Shown here piece by piece: positions 25,775 through 34,713 of a DNA stretch of 59,733 nucleotides. The stretch is taken from assembly GCA_900554325.1 (NCBI GenBank), contig USHA01000003.1:1-59733 (forward strand), read 5' to 3'. The stretch comes from an uncultured Collinsella sp. (GTDB taxonomy: Bacteria; Actinomycetota; Coriobacteriia; Coriobacteriales; Coriobacteriaceae). How positions within the stretch are numbered: the first letter of the stretch is position 1; each line of letters opens with the position of its first letter. The notes below the pieces were generated by a model. The model was given only the letters and a program-made list of their open reading frames with translations. It did no database searches and was not told the origin of the DNA. Made by a program: the position numbers and the translations under genes.

Positions 25775-26818
25775 TTACTCGAAATATTGGAACTTGTTCG
25801 TTGAAAAAGCGAATGTTACGACGAAGCCTTCGCCGGGCTCGGACGATGCGGTGACGTCGATGCCCATCTTGGAGCACAGGCGCGCCACCAGATAGAGACC
25901 GATGCCCGTTGCGCGCTTGGTGGTGCGGCCGTTGTCGCCGGTAAAGCCCTTCTCGAACACGCGCGGCAGGTCGGCCGCGCTCACGCCGCAGCCGTTGTCC
26001 GCGACGGTAAGCTCGATGCGCTCGCTTGCCAGGCCCTCGTCCAGCAACGCACCCGAAAACACGATCTTTGCGCCATCCGCGCGCGCATATTTAATGCTGT
26101 TCTGAATGAGCTGGCCCAGAATAAACTCGAGCCACTTCTCGTCGGTAAAGACCTCAAAGTCGAGGTTCTCGCACACCGGGGCCACGTGCGCCGCGATGAG
26201 CTCGCGCGCGTTGGCCTTAATCGCGCCCGTCACCAGGGTCTTGAGATCCCAGCGGCGAATCAAGTAGTCGCGCTCCACGACTTCCGAGCGCGCGTAGTAC
26301 AGCGCCTGGTCGATATAGCGCTCCACGCGAGCCAGCTCGCGACCCAGGTCATCCACACGCGACAGGTCGTCTTCGCTGCCATCCAGGTTTTCCAAAATCA
26401 GATGGGCCGCCGCCAGGGGCAGCTTGGCCTCGTGGACCCAGCTCTCGATATAGTCGCGATAGTCATCGGTCTGACGCCGGCCTTCGGCAACCTCGTCGCA
26501 GGCGGCTTTGCCCACCCGGCGCAAGACCTCGTACTCGAGCTCGCCCTCGGCATAGGTCGGGCATTGCACCATCTCCTGCACCCATGCGGGACTCTCGAGC
26601 TCCTCGGCCGCGCGCTCCAACTGACGCAGAAAACGGCGACGGCGAGCGTATTCGATCACGATGCCGAGCATGCCAAAGATAAAGGACACGCCGACCGCCA
26701 CGACCATGATAGAGACGGGTGCACCGGCGACCGTCAGCACAAAGCAGCTCAGCAGCACGCCGCACGTCCACACGGCGACGGGAAGCAGTGCGTCTTTAAA
26801 GAACTTGCCAAACGACAT
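25775..26818 (-). CDS. Intramembrane-sensing histidine kinase (BceS-like)
   Basis: A 347-residue sensor kinase with two N-terminal membrane helices (about 13-30 and 35-56), almost no extracellular loop, the phospho-acceptor His129 in ESWVHEAKLPL, and a HATPase domain with N-box-like NSIKYA and G-boxes DNGCG and TGIGLYL. This architecture and H-box are those of BceS/GraS kinases that sense cell-wall antibiotics together with an ABC transporter. No BceAB-type transporter is adjacent, so the input is open. It follows its regulator by 9 bases. Confidence 0.87.
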   Translation of the reverse strand: MSFGKFFKDALLPVAVWTCGVLLSCFVLTVAGAPVSIMVVAVGVSFIFGMLGIVIEYARRRRFLRQLERAAEELESPAWVQEMVQCPTYAEGELEYEVLRRVGKAACDEVAEGRRQTDDYRDYIESWVHEAKLPLAAAHLILENLDGSEDDLSRVDDLGRELARVERYIDQALYYARSEVVERDYLIRRWDLKTLVTGAIKANARELIAAHVAPVCENLDFEVFTDEKWLEFILGQLIQNSIKYARADGAKIVFSGALLDEGLASERIELTVADNGCGVSAADLPRVFEKGFTGDNGRTTKRATGIGLYLVARLCSKMGIDVTASSEPGEGFVVTFAFSTNKFQYFE

Positions 26819-26827
26819 AGCCGGCCC

Positions 26828-27499
26828 CTAGACCGAATAGCCTTGGCCGCGGTGCGTCGTCAAATACCCCTTGACGCCGATTTTTTCGAGCGTGGTGCGC
26901 AGACGGTTGATGTTGACGGTGAGCGTGTTGTAGTCCACGAAGGCATCGGAGTCCCACAGGTCCTGCATGATGGCCGAGCGCGAGACGATCTTACCCGCAC
27001 GCCCCATAAGCAACGAAAGGATACGCAGCTCGTTTTTGGTGAGCTCGGTACTGTCACCGGTTGCCGTGTTGATGACCATGGAGCGAGCAAGGTCGAGCTC
27101 CAGCCCCTTGTGGACGAGCGCACTGCGCTCGCCTGCCGCCGCGGTGCGACGCAGCAGTGCGTTGATGCGCGCTACGAGCACGCGCGCGCTGTAGGGCTTG
27201 GGAACAAAGTCGTCCGCGCCGAGCGTCATGGCCATGACCTCGTCGATCTCGGTCGTGCGCGAGGTGAGGACGATGATGGGGACCTCGGATTCGCGGCGAA
27301 CCTCATGGCAGATATGCTGGCCGTCCTTGACGGGAAGCGTCAGGTCGAGCAGCACCAGGTCGGGCGCGGCGGCGAGAATATCGCGCGAAACATGCTCGAA
27401 CGATTCGCAGGCCTCGACCTCAAAACCGGCACGGGCAAGGATGTCGGCAAGCTCGCGACGAATGGGCTCGTCGTCCTCAACGATATAGATCAGCGCCAT
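26828..27499 (-). CDS. OmpR-family response regulator (BceR-like)
   Basis: A 223-residue regulator: receiver domain with acidic pocket Glu8-Asp9-Asp10, phospho-acceptor Asp52 and conserved Lys101 (VPKPYS), then a winged-helix DNA-binding domain. It is first in a two-gene unit with the BceS-like kinase. The target is unknown; uppP, 2 kb away, is a reasonable candidate since both relate to envelope stress, but no operator was identified. Confidence 0.9.
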   Translation of the reverse strand: MALIYIVEDDEPIRRELADILARAGFEVEACESFEHVSRDILAAAPDLVLLDLTLPVKDGQHICHEVRRESEVPIIVLTSRTTEIDEVMAMTLGADDFVPKPYSARVLVARINALLRRTAAAGERSALVHKGLELDLARSMVINTATGDSTELTKNELRILSLLMGRAGKIVSRSAIMQDLWDSDAFVDYNTLTVNINRLRTTLEKIGVKGYLTTHRGQGYSV

Positions 27500-27677
27500 G
27501 GATTCCGCTCCCCTCTTGGTTGTCTTGCCCCATTATGACCGCGGAGCCGCAGGTGCGCGCCTCGCGCGGCACCAAGGTGACAGAACTGTTCGCAAGCGGG
27601 GGCGTTTTGTCCGCCTCACGCTCGCGACGGAAACGGAGACCAAAATGAGTTTTTAATCCCCGTCCCAGAAAAATCAT

Positions 27678-28385
27678 TTAGCGGCGGGCGCGGAGCTTTT
27701 CGTAGCCGTCGGCAAAGAAGGCGACCGTCGCGGCGTCGGCCTCGGCGGCGTCCGTCTCAGTTGCGGGGACCACGCCGTGCTCGTCGCTCACCAGGAACAA
27801 CGCGCCCTTAAGCTGCGCGGGAATGTCTACACGCGTGACCGGGATGCCTTTGGTCTGGGCCAGCTGCTCAATGAGCGTCGCCGTGCCGCACAGGCACTCG
27901 TCCGCTGGCGCCACAAAGGCAAGCTCGCCGTTATCGACGGCGGCGAGCAGCTCGGGCGCCACGCCGGTTTCGTCGGCCTCGGAGCGGGCCTCGGCGGAGC
28001 GGGCACGTAGCGCCTTGGCCGACGTATCGGTTAGCGGCTCGTACTCCCCCACCGTCATGGCGGCGTTGCCGTTGACGTCGATCACCAGCATGAGCACGCC
28101 GTCGCGTGCGGTGTAATCGCCCTCGGCAAGCGACCACTCAACGTGCTGCTTGGCCCAGCTGAGCATGTTATGGGTAAGCGGCTCGCCCTGCACCAAGCGC
28201 TCGGACAGTGCGCGAATGTGGCGGTTGAGCATGGGCACCTTTTTATTGGACATGCGCCAACGGCAGACAAGCGCGGGCTTGTCGAGCGTAAACTTCTCGA
28301 CCGCCTCCTGATTGGCGCAAAAGTCCTCATACGCACGCTGATCCTCAGCATTGCCAAACAGCTCGGCATCATCAATCTGGGGCAT
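27678..28385 (-). CDS. Uncharacterised protein, possibly degenerate class IV aminotransferase
   Basis: A 235-residue soluble protein that I do not recognise with certainty. The segment DGVLMLVIDVNGNAAMTVGE followed by EYEPL, and later CLCGTATLIEQLAQTKGIPV, recall the strand pattern and GTA loop of class IV PLP aminotransferases, but the lysine-bearing middle part is not evident. It may have lost catalysis. ATG at 28385 has AAAGG seven bases upstream. It lies 3' of purH in the same direction but beyond a terminator. Confidence 0.6.
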   Translation of the reverse strand: MPQIDDAELFGNAEDQRAYEDFCANQEAVEKFTLDKPALVCRWRMSNKKVPMLNRHIRALSERLVQGEPLTHNMLSWAKQHVEWSLAEGDYTARDGVLMLVIDVNGNAAMTVGEYEPLTDTSAKALRARSAEARSEADETGVAPELLAAVDNGELAFVAPADECLCGTATLIEQLAQTKGIPVTRVDIPAQLKGALFLVSDEHGVVPATETDAAEADAATVAFFADGYEKLRARR

Positions 28386-28425
28386 GGTTGTACCTTTCGT
28401 GTTAGTCATTCCGTCCTCTTATACC

Positions 28426-28461
28426 AAAAAGACGGCCCTCCAAACGGAGCGACCGTCTTTT
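28426..28461 (-). terminator. Terminator downstream of purH
   Basis: On the minus strand GACGG and CCGTC, supported by GCTCC/GGAGG, are followed by TTTTTGG. It lies about 170 bases past the purH stop, after element E2. Confidence 0.75.
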
Positions 28462-28501
28462 GCAGAGATTATTTTGACGATATGGTCAGGCGACCGGTCA
28501 G

Positions 28502-28531
28502 CTTAATGGGATAGAACAACATCCCATTAAG
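28502..28531. other. Perfect short palindrome beside E2
   Basis: CTTAATGGGAT and ATCCCATTAAG form a perfect 11-bp stem around AGAACAAC. It abuts nested-hairpin element E2 and may be part of the same RNA fold. Confidence 0.5.
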
Positions 28532-28632
28532 GGTTTTCCAAGTGCCCGAGATTGCCCCGAAAGAGGAGCGCCGCGTACTAAATGTACGCAAGCGACGGTT
28601 TGAGGGGCAAGGTCGGGTGCTTGGGAAAGCCC
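28531..28632. repeat. Nested-hairpin element E2
   Basis: Outer stem from GGGTTTTCCAAGTGCCCGA to TCGGGTGCTTGGGAAAGCCC, middle stem TTGCCCC/GGGGCAA, inner stem GCGTAC-TAAAT-GTACGC. It ends on the base before the purH stop codon. Its GTGCCCGA and TCGGGTGC blocks and inner GCGTAC stem are shared with E3 at 48.2 kb, while other stem positions differ in a pairing-compatible way. Confidence 0.7.
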
Positions 28633-30240
28633 CTAGTGCCTAAAATGCCTGGCACCCGTAAAGACCATCGCGATGCCATGCTCGTTGCAAGCCTGGATGC
28701 TCTCGTCGTCGCGCTTGGAGCCGCCGGGCTGGATGATGCAGGTCACACCGTGCTCGGCAAGCACGTCGACGTTGTCGCGGAACGGGAAGAACGCGTCGCT
28801 TGCACAGGCAAAGCCGCCCTTCTCCACGCCCTCGCGCTCGCAGAAGTCCTCGGCACGCTCGCAGGCAAGCAGTGCGGAGTCAACGCGGTTAGGCTGACCC
28901 GGGCCCATGCCAATGCCGGCCTTGCCCTTGGAGACCAAGATGGCGTTGGACTTAACGCCCTTGCAGACCGTCCAGGCAAACTCGAGCTCGGCCATCTCGG
29001 CGTCGGTGGGCTTGCGGTCGGTGGGGAACGTAAAGGTCGCGGGATCCTCGGTCACATGGTCGACTTCCTGCACCAGCATGCCGCCGTCAATGGAGCGCAG
29101 CTCCACCTGGGCGCCGTGGTCCACACCGCCGGTGGCCAGCACGCGCAGATTGGGACGCTTGGCCATGCGCTCGAGCGCCTCGGCAGTGTAGCTCGGGGCG
29201 ATGATAACCTCGACGAACTGCTTGTTCTGATCGGCAAAGTGCTCGACCAGCTCATAGGGAACCTCGCGGTTGCAGGCGATGATGCCGCCAAAGGCGCTCT
29301 TGGGATCGCAGGCGAATGCGCGGTCGTAGGCAGCCGTGATGTCCTCGGCAACGGCAGAACCGCAAGGGTTCTGGTGCTTGAGGATCACGCAGGCCGGCTC
29401 GTCGAACTCGCGGACCAGGTTCCAAGCGGCATCGGCATCCAGATAGTTGTTGTAGCTGAGCGGCTTGCCCTGGATCTGCTCGGAGCCCACGAGCGGGAAC
29501 TGCGAGCTCGCGGTGTTCTCGCAGCCCTCGGCAAAACGGTAGACCGTAGCCTTCTGCTGAGGATTCTCGCCATAGCGCAGGTCGTCGACCTTCTCCAGCG
29601 AGATCTCGAGCTTGGCAGAGGTGTCCGCCACGTCGCTTGCCTGGGCGGCAAGCCAACGGGAGATAGCCGTGTCGTAGGCGGCGGTGGTCTGGTAGACCTT
29701 CACCTGCAGGCGACGACGGGTGGAAAGCGTGGTGCAGCCACCGGTCTCGTGCATCTCGGCCAGGACGGCATCATAGTCGGCCGGGTCGGAAATGACGGTA
29801 ACGCTCGTGGCGTTCTTGGCAGCAGAGCGCAGCATGGAGGGACCACCGATGTCGATGTGCTCGATGGCGTCCGCGAAGGTGACCTCGGGGTTGGCGACGG
29901 TCTTCTCGAACTCGTACAGGTTGACGACGACCAGGTCGATCAGCTTAATGCCGTGCTGAGCGGCCTCCTGCATGTGCTGCTCGGAATCGCGACGGGCAAG
30001 CAGCGCGCCGTGAACCTTGGGATGCAGCGTCTTGACGCGGCCGTCCATCATCTCGGGATAGCCCGTGAACTCCTCGATGGGGGTTACGGGAACGCCCGCG
30101 TCCTCGATGGCACGAGCCGTGCCGCCCGTAGAGATGATCTCGACGCCAAAGTCGTCAACCAGCGTCCGTGCGAAATCGACGACGCCCGTCTTATCGGTAA
30201 CCGAGATCAACGCGCGTGCGATCTTCACATCAGATCCCAT
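28633..30240 (-). CDS. purH: Bifunctional AICAR transformylase / IMP cyclohydrolase
   Basis: Catalyses the last two steps of purine synthesis, AICAR to FAICAR to IMP. The 535-residue protein has the MGS-like cyclohydrolase domain at about 1-145 (STGGTARAIE, KTLHPKVHGALLARR) and the transformylase domain after it (IKHQNPCG-like LKHQNPCGSA and the C-terminal AEHGVTCIIQPGGS and GARHFRH). It is transcribed alone. No purine riboswitch core was found in the 276-base upstream gap. Confidence 0.96.
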   Translation of the reverse strand: MGSDVKIARALISVTDKTGVVDFARTLVDDFGVEIISTGGTARAIEDAGVPVTPIEEFTGYPEMMDGRVKTLHPKVHGALLARRDSEQHMQEAAQHGIKLIDLVVVNLYEFEKTVANPEVTFADAIEHIDIGGPSMLRSAAKNATSVTVISDPADYDAVLAEMHETGGCTTLSTRRRLQVKVYQTTAAYDTAISRWLAAQASDVADTSAKLEISLEKVDDLRYGENPQQKATVYRFAEGCENTASSQFPLVGSEQIQGKPLSYNNYLDADAAWNLVREFDEPACVILKHQNPCGSAVAEDITAAYDRAFACDPKSAFGGIIACNREVPYELVEHFADQNKQFVEVIIAPSYTAEALERMAKRPNLRVLATGGVDHGAQVELRSIDGGMLVQEVDHVTEDPATFTFPTDRKPTDAEMAELEFAWTVCKGVKSNAILVSKGKAGIGMGPGQPNRVDSALLACERAEDFCEREGVEKGGFACASDAFFPFRDNVDVLAEHGVTCIIQPGGSKRDDESIQACNEHGIAMVFTGARHFRH

Positions 30241-30312
30241 GCAGTCCTCCTGTCTGGTACGCCGCCGTGCTCTGTGAGTCGGTGATACGTCGATCTGCAG
30301 CGCTCGCGCAGC

Positions 30313-30334
30313 GGCATTGAAAATACTGATTCAA
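30313..30334. other. Short palindrome upstream of purH
   Basis: CATTGAA and TTCAATG flank AATACTGA. It is the only clear symmetric site in the 276-base gap between purH and the GNAT gene; a regulator binding site is possible but not shown. Confidence 0.3.
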
Positions 30335-30516
30335 TGTAGCGCATCGAGCGCGACGATGCACCCCGCAACGCACGGCTGTGCAGAAAAAGCTTCGAGCGGG
30401 GGTTGCAGGAGCGCCACTGGGCACGGTGAGTTCATGGAACACAGGGGCACCATAATTAGATGCCAATGGCGTGGTAGAACTGTGCTCGATATGCATCCGC
30501 AATAGAAAGAGGCACC

Positions 30517-31158
30517 ATGGTCTCGCGGGTTCTCTACCGACCGTTTGATACCGAAGATTTCGACGCCATCGCGCTGATCCTGCAGCAGCTTTGGCACAAC
30601 AACTCGGATAACGATGAGTACAACCGCCTCGAAGCCGCGTGCGACCTTGCCTACTGCCTTTCTTCCTCGACGTTTTCGCAGGTTGCCGTAATCGACGGTC
30701 AGGCGCGTGGCATTGCGCTCGCGCGTGCGGGACAGAGCTCCGGCGCCACCGTCAAGGAACATTGGATGGACACCGAACGCTCGTTGCTGTCGCAGATGCG
30801 CGAGCTGGAGCCTGAAGCTTGCGCCGAGTACCTCTCCTTTGTGCGCACCACCATTCGAACCAACAACCGCCTGCTCGAGAAAAGCCCGCTGCCGCATGAC
30901 AACGAGGTCACGCTGCTCGCCGTGGATCGCGATGTCCACGGCCTGGGCGTTGGCACGGTGCTGCTCGACGCCGCTATCTCGCATCTGTCCTCGTGCGGGG
31001 CGACCAGCGCACACCTGTACACCGACTCCAACTGCTCGTGGAAGTTCTACGAGCTGCACGGCTTTAAGCGCACTGCCACGCACCGCGCCAACCGCGAGGA
31101 ACGCCGCCACGCCATGCCGCGCGAAAGCTTCCTCTACGAGCTCGACCTAACCGTCTAG
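30517..31158 (+). CDS. GNAT-family N-acetyltransferase
   Basis: A 213-residue acetyl-CoA-dependent transferase. The acetyl-CoA loop is HGLGVG in LLAVDRDVHGLGVGTVLL (about residues 129-146), followed by a helix and the closing YTDSNCSWKFYELHGF strand-helix typical of GNAT enzymes. The first 120 residues are variable and hold the acceptor site. The substrate is unknown. It stands alone, with a tandem repeat just after its stop. Confidence 0.85.
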   Translation: MVSRVLYRPFDTEDFDAIALILQQLWHNNSDNDEYNRLEAACDLAYCLSSSTFSQVAVIDGQARGIALARAGQSSGATVKEHWMDTERSLLSQMRELEPEACAEYLSFVRTTIRTNNRLLEKSPLPHDNEVTLLAVDRDVHGLGVGTVLLDAAISHLSSCGATSAHLYTDSNCSWKFYELHGFKRTATHRANREERRHAMPRESFLYELDLTV

Positions 31159-31173
31159 GCCCAGCAGCCATAC

Positions 31174-31222
31174 CTAGTCGTTGGGGACGTTCTTAAATGG
31201 CTAGTCGCTGGGGACGGTCTTC
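31174..31222. repeat. Tandem GGGGACG repeats (family D)
   Basis: CTAGTCGTTGGGGACG at 31174-31189 is repeated as CTAGTCGCTGGGGACG at 31201-31216, one mismatch. Related fragments occur near 1.8, 2.95 and 47.46 kb. It begins 16 bases after the GNAT stop. Confidence 0.65.
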
Positions 31223-31235
31223 GTAGATAGCGCAT

Positions 31236-31283
31236 AAAAAGGGGATGGGCTTTCCCCGACGGCTGTCGAGAAAAGCCCATCCC
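31236..31283 (-). terminator. Terminator of the DUF2207 gene
   Basis: On the minus strand GGGATGGGCTTT pairs with AAAGCCCATCCC and is followed by CTTTTT, 15 bases past the stop codon. Confidence 0.85.
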
Positions 31284-31297
31284 ATAGCTTACGACCG

Positions 31298-33241
31298 CTA
31301 GAACGTTCCGCCGCCGCCTCCGCCGACGCCGCCTCCGCCGCCGCCCGAGAAGCCGCCGCCTCCGCCGCCGCTCGAGCTATCGGAACTCGAAGCCAGCTCA
31401 CGGATGCTCTCGTGATACACATTGTTAAATGAATCGAGCGGCGAATCGATACCGTAATGATGGTAGTACCACCAGTAGCAGGGGTAATTGTCGTAGAAAC
31501 CGTCGGCCTCGCGCACCTCGGGAGGCACCGCCTCGGCAAGCTGACGCAGGACTTCCTTCGAAACGCCCAGCGCCGCGCCCATCACCAGCAGCTTGTTCCA
31601 CAGTACCAGATCGCCGGGGACGGCTTCCTTTAGGCGCGTGAAGTCCTCGAGCCAATGCTTAAGCGCCTTGCAGCGAGCCGCCACCTCGGCGCCCTCCGGC
31701 GTAAAGCGGCGGAACGTAAGGCCCACGCCGATACCCACCAGCACAATCGGCACCGAGATAACCGCGGCGGTAATGTTCGCCTGTGCGCCATCGGTAAAGA
31801 AGATGGATCCCACGGGAACAAAGGCAATCAGGATACCAAGAACCAGGCAAAACACCATTGCAACAATGCCGTCTGAGGCAACGTACTCGCTATCGGCCAG
31901 CTTGCCCTTAACGGTGTTCTGATAGTCCTCGAGCTTGTCGCCCACGGGTGTAGCGTGCTGCTTGACGTAGTGCTGCAGCTCGTCGAACGTGCGCGAGCGA
32001 TCGCCGTTCTCGTCAGGCTTAGTACCGGCAAAGAAGACCTTGAGCACCATGTGGTCAATGCCCTTGGCCGACTTCCAGCCCGCATCACTCACCGTCACGC
32101 GATACGTCTGCTCTTCTTTTTCACGCCCCAACAGACCCTTCTTGGCCTTGGTCACGGTCGCCTGCTCCAGCTTGATCACACGGTCGTCAGTGAGCTTCAT
32201 GAGCGTGGCGATATATGCCTGATCGGGCACCTCGTTCCAGCTCATGAGGGCCGAAAGCACGGCGGGATGGTCGGCCGAAGGCACATCGCGGAAATATTCG
32301 TCCTGGAAAAGCGGCTTGGGCTTGCGCTTGCGCAGCTTGAGCATAACGATTGTGCCGGTAAAGGCCACCGCCGCAACAACACTTAGCACGGCAAGTGCAT
32401 TGGCAATCATGCGAGCGTGAGCGCGGCGGGCGTTAGCTTCGTCGGCCCATTCCTTCTCTTCGCTCAGGATCGTTGACATGCGCTCTTCGCCCGAAGCGGC
32501 AAGCTGCGGCACCCAGTCGCTAGGGAAGGCGATGCGTGCCTCGGCGAATTCGCCCTGGTGCACGCAGGGAATGGTATAGGTGACCATGGGCTCGTCCTCA
32601 TCGAGCGACACGTCGCCCGTCAGCGGACCATGGCCCCATGCGCGGAAGTTATCGCCCTTGACGGCCGCCGTCCCGGCAGCGGCATTCGCGAAGCACACTT
32701 CCATCTCGACGTCATCGGAATCCGCAGACCAGCCGTCACCTACGAACTTCCAGTAGAGCTCGGCGGTATCGGCCCAGTTCATAACCGCACCGGTCATGGT
32801 GTAGCTCACGTAGTAGATTGCGCTGTCGCCGCTCTCGTGAGGGCTGAACACCTTAATCCTTACGCCGTCACCGGTCTGCTCGACCGTGTAGACGCCAGAG
32901 TCGCCCTTGTTCGCGCTATCGACTTTGTTAAACGCGGTGTCCTCTTCCTCGACACTCAGCACGTCGACGCCCGCCGTGCCGCCCTGCTGGTTGGAGCCCG
33001 TATTGATCTCCCAAAACACGCCGTTGATGTCGTCGTCGAAATCAAACTGGCGTCCCTCGACAACGGTCAGCGATCCATCGGCCTCGACCGTGGCACTGAT
33101 ATAGGTCTGGGTCATGGAGTAGCCGTCGGCGTGCGCGGCGGCGGGCAACAGCAGCAGCGCGCACGCGACGAGCGCGCAAATAGAAGCAAATCGCGCAAAC
33201 GGGCGGCGCTGCCGACAGGTCTTGGCAACGGGGGCGTTCAT
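31298..33241 (-). CDS. DUF2207 membrane protein
   Basis: A 647-residue envelope protein of unknown function. A signal peptide is predicted with cleavage after AHA near residue 38, then an extracellular beta-rich DUF2207 domain, a membrane helix near 290-315, a cytoplasmic part, two close membrane helices near 465-520, and a C-terminal tail of Ser then Gly runs ending in GTF. That tail is a hallmark of DUF2207 proteins. ATG with AAAGGATG is preferred to a longer frame. It is monocistronic, with its own terminator. Confidence 0.82.
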   Translation of the reverse strand: MNAPVAKTCRQRRPFARFASICALVACALLLLPAAAHADGYSMTQTYISATVEADGSLTVVEGRQFDFDDDINGVFWEINTGSNQQGGTAGVDVLSVEEEDTAFNKVDSANKGDSGVYTVEQTGDGVRIKVFSPHESGDSAIYYVSYTMTGAVMNWADTAELYWKFVGDGWSADSDDVEMEVCFANAAAGTAAVKGDNFRAWGHGPLTGDVSLDEDEPMVTYTIPCVHQGEFAEARIAFPSDWVPQLAASGEERMSTILSEEKEWADEANARRAHARMIANALAVLSVVAAVAFTGTIVMLKLRKRKPKPLFQDEYFRDVPSADHPAVLSALMSWNEVPDQAYIATLMKLTDDRVIKLEQATVTKAKKGLLGREKEEQTYRVTVSDAGWKSAKGIDHMVLKVFFAGTKPDENGDRSRTFDELQHYVKQHATPVGDKLEDYQNTVKGKLADSEYVASDGIVAMVFCLVLGILIAFVPVGSIFFTDGAQANITAAVISVPIVLVGIGVGLTFRRFTPEGAEVAARCKALKHWLEDFTRLKEAVPGDLVLWNKLLVMGAALGVSKEVLRQLAEAVPPEVREADGFYDNYPCYWWYYHHYGIDSPLDSFNNVYHESIRELASSSDSSSGGGGGGFSGGGGGGVGGGGGGTF

Positions 33242-33400
33242 AGGCACATCCTTTGTCTGTGATACCAGTAGCGTCATTGTCCCACGTTTGCGGGTTCATG
33301 TGACGAACATCTAGGTCAGCGGAGTGTCAAACGGAACAAAAGTCACGCCCGCGGCCGGCACCTGGGGACGTTCCTTATCTGCCGGCAATCTGGGACACCC

Positions 33401-33428
33401 TTGGCATAGCCCGCCCCGGCAATAGATA
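33401..33428 (+). promoter_or_regulatory. Candidate promoter for an intergenic RNA
   Basis: TTGGCA and TAGATA are 16 bases apart. It would start a transcript near 33435 that ends at the strong hairpin at 33578-33611. Confidence 0.4.
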
Positions 33429-33434
33429 CCACTT

Positions 33435-33613
33435 CACAGCTCCGTCACAGGTGTAGCGGCTTTGTGTGGGCGCGGCACGCGTTGATTGAGCCGCCAACCG
33501 AGGGGCATAAAGCAGTTGAGCGAAAACGGTTTGCCCCTTTGCCGTTCGCTTGAGGATCATGTCCCCCTTTTCCGCGGAAACCCCGGCAGTTGCGAAGAGC
33601 TGCCGGGGTTTCT
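33435..33613 (+). ncRNA. Candidate structured RNA ending in a terminator-like hairpin
   Basis: Part of a 455-base gap. A helix UUGAGCG/CGCUUGA supported by ACGG/CCGU encloses GGUUUGCCCC, whose GCCCC can also pair with GGGGC upstream, giving either a pseudoknot or alternative folds. It ends with a perfect 12-bp stem AAACCCCGGCAG/CTGCCGGGGTTT. Could be a small RNA, or a leader of gluQRS, though gluQRS appears to have its own promoter. The rest of the gap holds only a GGGGACG repeat near 33365-33398. Confidence 0.4.
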
Positions 33614-33683
33614 GTCGTTTGAGGGGTTGGGCTGGCGGGCGGCGATCGAGCTATCGAGCCGGTGCCTCCCCCACCTCCCGCGC

Positions 33684-33699
33684 TATACTCGTCCGCATG
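33684..33699 (+). promoter_or_regulatory. -10 box directly before gluQRS (leaderless)
   Basis: TATACT ends seven bases before the ATG, and no Shine-Dalgarno sequence lies before the start. Transcription would begin at or next to the A of ATG. Confidence 0.45.
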
Positions 33700-34698
33700 G
33701 ATATCAACGCACGCAACATAGCAACACACGCCGCGGACGCACCGGCAACGGCAGAGCCCACCCCCGTCGTGGGACGCTTCGCCCCGTCGCCCTCGGGCCG
33801 CATGCACCTGGGCAACGTGTTCAGCTGTCTGTGCTCGTGGCTTTCGGCCCGCAGCCAGGGCGGCGGCATCGTGTTGCGCATCGAGGACCTGGACGATCGC
33901 TGTAAGCGGCCGGAGCTTGCCGCCCAACTGATTGACGACCTGGCTTGGCTGGGGCTCGAATGGGACGAAGGCCCCTACTACCAGCATGATCGCCTAGACC
34001 TGTACGAGCGTGCTCTGCATCAACTGCAAGACGCCGGCCTCACCTATTCCTGCTTTTGCACGCGCGCCGAACTCCATGCCGCGAGCGCACCGCACGCGAG
34101 CGACGGCACGCCCATCTACCGCGGCGCCTGCCGAGGCCTTTCTGCCGAAGAGGTTGCCCGCCGCAGCATCCTGCGCGCTCCGGCCACGCGCCTGCGCGTG
34201 CCCGTCGTCGACGACCTCGCAGACGACGTGATCGAATTCGTGGACCGCACGTACGGAGCCCAATGCGAGGCACTCGCCACCGAGTGCGGAGACTTTTTGG
34301 TGCGCCGCAGCGACGGCGTGTTTGCCTATCAGCTGGCCGTGGTGGTCGACGACGCTGCCATGGGCGTCACCGAGGTTGTGCGCGGATGCGACCTGCTGGG
34401 CTCCACGCCGCGCCAAATCTACCTGCAGCATCTGCTGGGACTTCCAACGCCGCACTACGCACACATTCCGCTGCTCATGTCGCCGGATGGCCGCCGCCTT
34501 TCCAAGCGAGACCGCGATTTGGACCTGGGCGAACTACGCGCACGCTTTGGCACGCCCGAGACGCTGCTGGGATGGCTCGCCGGGCAAACGGGCATCGCGC
34601 CGGACGCCACACCGCGCTCTGCCGAGCAGCTGGTCGAGCACTTTAGCTGGGATGTTATCCGTACGCATCGGGAGAACATCACTGTAACGGTCGAGTAG
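33697..34698 (+). CDS. gluQ: Glutamyl-Q tRNA(Asp) synthetase
   Basis: Class I synthetase-like enzyme that glutamylates queuosine in tRNA-Asp. The 333-residue protein lacks the anticodon-binding half of GluRS. The HIGH region is PSPSGRMHLGN at about 30-40, the KMSKS counterpart is LSKRD at about 268-272, and the zinc ligands of this family appear as Cys119, Cys121, Tyr141 and Cys145. ATG at 33697 fits the homologous N-terminus and the adjacent -10 box. It converges with the phosphoesterase gene 15 bases away. A discriminating GluRS role is unlikely at this length. Confidence 0.9.
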   Translation: MDINARNIATHAADAPATAEPTPVVGRFAPSPSGRMHLGNVFSCLCSWLSARSQGGGIVLRIEDLDDRCKRPELAAQLIDDLAWLGLEWDEGPYYQHDRLDLYERALHQLQDAGLTYSCFCTRAELHAASAPHASDGTPIYRGACRGLSAEEVARRSILRAPATRLRVPVVDDLADDVIEFVDRTYGAQCEALATECGDFLVRRSDGVFAYQLAVVVDDAAMGVTEVVRGCDLLGSTPRQIYLQHLLGLPTPHYAHIPLLMSPDGRRLSKRDRDLDLGELRARFGTPETLLGWLAGQTGIAPDATPRSAEQLVEHFSWDVIRTHRENITVTVE

Positions 34699-34713
34699 CC
34701 AGCCACCCCGCCT

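Noticed and set aside
28582..30285. Long plus-strand frame opposite purH
   Set aside because: Antisense shadow; purH motifs on the other strand are unmistakable.
30241..30516. Purine riboswitch before purH
   Set aside because: No three-way junction or conserved purine-aptamer core could be found.
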